Shown: piece by piece, positions 7,056-7,409 of the stretch
How the letters are laid out: every line of letters starts with the position of its first letter
How positions within the stretch are numbered: position 1 is the stretch's first letter
Made by a program: the position numbers and the translations under genes
Source: a bacterium
GTDB taxonomy: Bacteria > Krumholzibacteriota > Krumholzibacteria > LZORAL124-64-63
Assembly: GCA_030592025.1 (NCBI GenBank)
Contig: JAUUZX010000058.1
Span: 1-7,409, forward strand
Length of the DNA: 7,409 nt
Reading direction: 5' to 3'
Notes under the pieces: generated by a model
The model's database searches: none
Seen by the model: the letters and a program-made list of their open reading frames with translations, nothing else
Told to the model about the DNA's origin: nothing

Positions 7056-7106
7056 GGCGAGGGTATCGGCACGAATGCGCTGATACTGGAGCAGGGGTTG
7101 GCGCCG

Positions 7107-7409
7107 TCAGCGCACGAGGGAGAGCTTGCCCACCGCTGCGGTGGCGCCGTCGGCGAGCACCCGGTACAGGTACACGCCGGAGGGGGTGCTGCGGCCGTCG
7201 GCGGTGATGCCGGACCAGCCCAGGCGTACCGCGCCGGCGGGATGGTGAACCGGCGTTCCGGACCATACCTTGCGGCCCCGGGCGTCGAACACCTGCAGCG
7301 CCACGACGGCCGGGTGCCCGAGTTGGAAGAGGACCTCCGCCCGTGGGTTGGCCGGATTCGGTACGACGGTCGTGGCCATGCGCAGGCCGGGACCATCCAC
7401 CGCGGCGAC
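7107..7409 (-). CDS. C-terminal end of an exported protein with a FlgD-like / type IX-like sorting domain
   Basis: The frame is open from the right window edge to a TGA at 7109-7107, so only the last 100 or so residues are seen; an internal GTG at 7400 is not evidence of a real start. The visible part is a typical FlgD-like Ig / C-terminal sorting domain: VVPNPANPRAEVLFQL, then LQVFDARGRKVWSG, then LGWSG.TADGR.TPSGVYLYRV and a terminal GKLSLVR. In FCB bacteria this module ends large secreted proteins such as proteases, hydrolases and adhesins, and is thought to direct outer-membrane translocation or surface attachment. The main enzymatic or binding part lies beyond the window, so the function is unknown. 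The HDOD-phosphatase gene follows 51 bases downstream on the same strand with no visible terminator between. Confidence 0.85.
   Translation of the reverse strand, partial: VAAVDGPGLRMATTVVPNPANPRAEVLFQLGHPAVVALQVFDARGRKVWSGTPVHHPAGAVRLGWSGITADGRSTPSGVYLYRVLADGATAAVGKLSLVR

Overview
The window is G+C-rich bacterial DNA, roughly two-thirds G+C by eye. Two traits point to a Gram-negative (diderm) bacterium: a lipobox-bearing lipoprotein, and a protein ending in a FlgD-like / type IX-sorting-like C-terminal domain. That C-terminal domain is common in the FCB superphylum and its candidate phyla (for example Krumholzibacteriota, Eisenbacteria and Latescibacterota lineages). This placement is inference from gene content, not from a marker-gene tree. 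No tRNA, rRNA, CRISPR array, insertion sequence or phage gene is visible.

Layout, left to right. (1) Bases 1-73, minus strand: the first 24 codons of a gene cut by the window edge, with a textbook ribosome binding site. (2) 158-1417, minus: a lipoprotein with beta-propeller-like repeats, followed by a strong 12-bp-arm hairpin at 107-132. (3) 1418-1757: a 340-base divergent intergenic region with one AT-rich promoter candidate, a perfect 10-bp inverted repeat that could form a pseudoknot, and a short direct repeat. (4) 1758-3906, plus: a two-gene operon of quinolinate synthase (nadA) and a group I cysteine desulfurase, ended by a rho-independent terminator with a TACG loop. (5) 3971-5227, minus and convergent with that operon: a four-domain S1 RNA-binding protein with its own good sigma70-type promoter and a leader hairpin. 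(6) 5373-7055, minus: an HDOD domain fused to a SpoIIE/RsbU-type PP2C phosphatase. (7) 7107 to the right edge, minus: the C-terminal end of a large exported protein with the FlgD-like domain.

How the genes fit together. NadA is a [4Fe-4S] enzyme of NAD biosynthesis, so the adjacent cysteine desulfurase plausibly supplies sulfur for its cluster; nadA-nifS neighbourhoods of this kind are known. The S1 protein (RNA binding, translation), the HDOD-PP2C protein (probably partner-switching stress or sigma-factor signalling), the lipoprotein and the exported protein are each interpretable alone, but no shared pathway is evident. I see no convincing undescribed multi-gene system. The best candidates for a second look are non-coding: the pseudoknot-capable repeat in the divergent region and the leader hairpin of the S1 gene. 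Among the proteins, the HDOD-phosphatase fusion with a degenerate HD pair is the most interesting.
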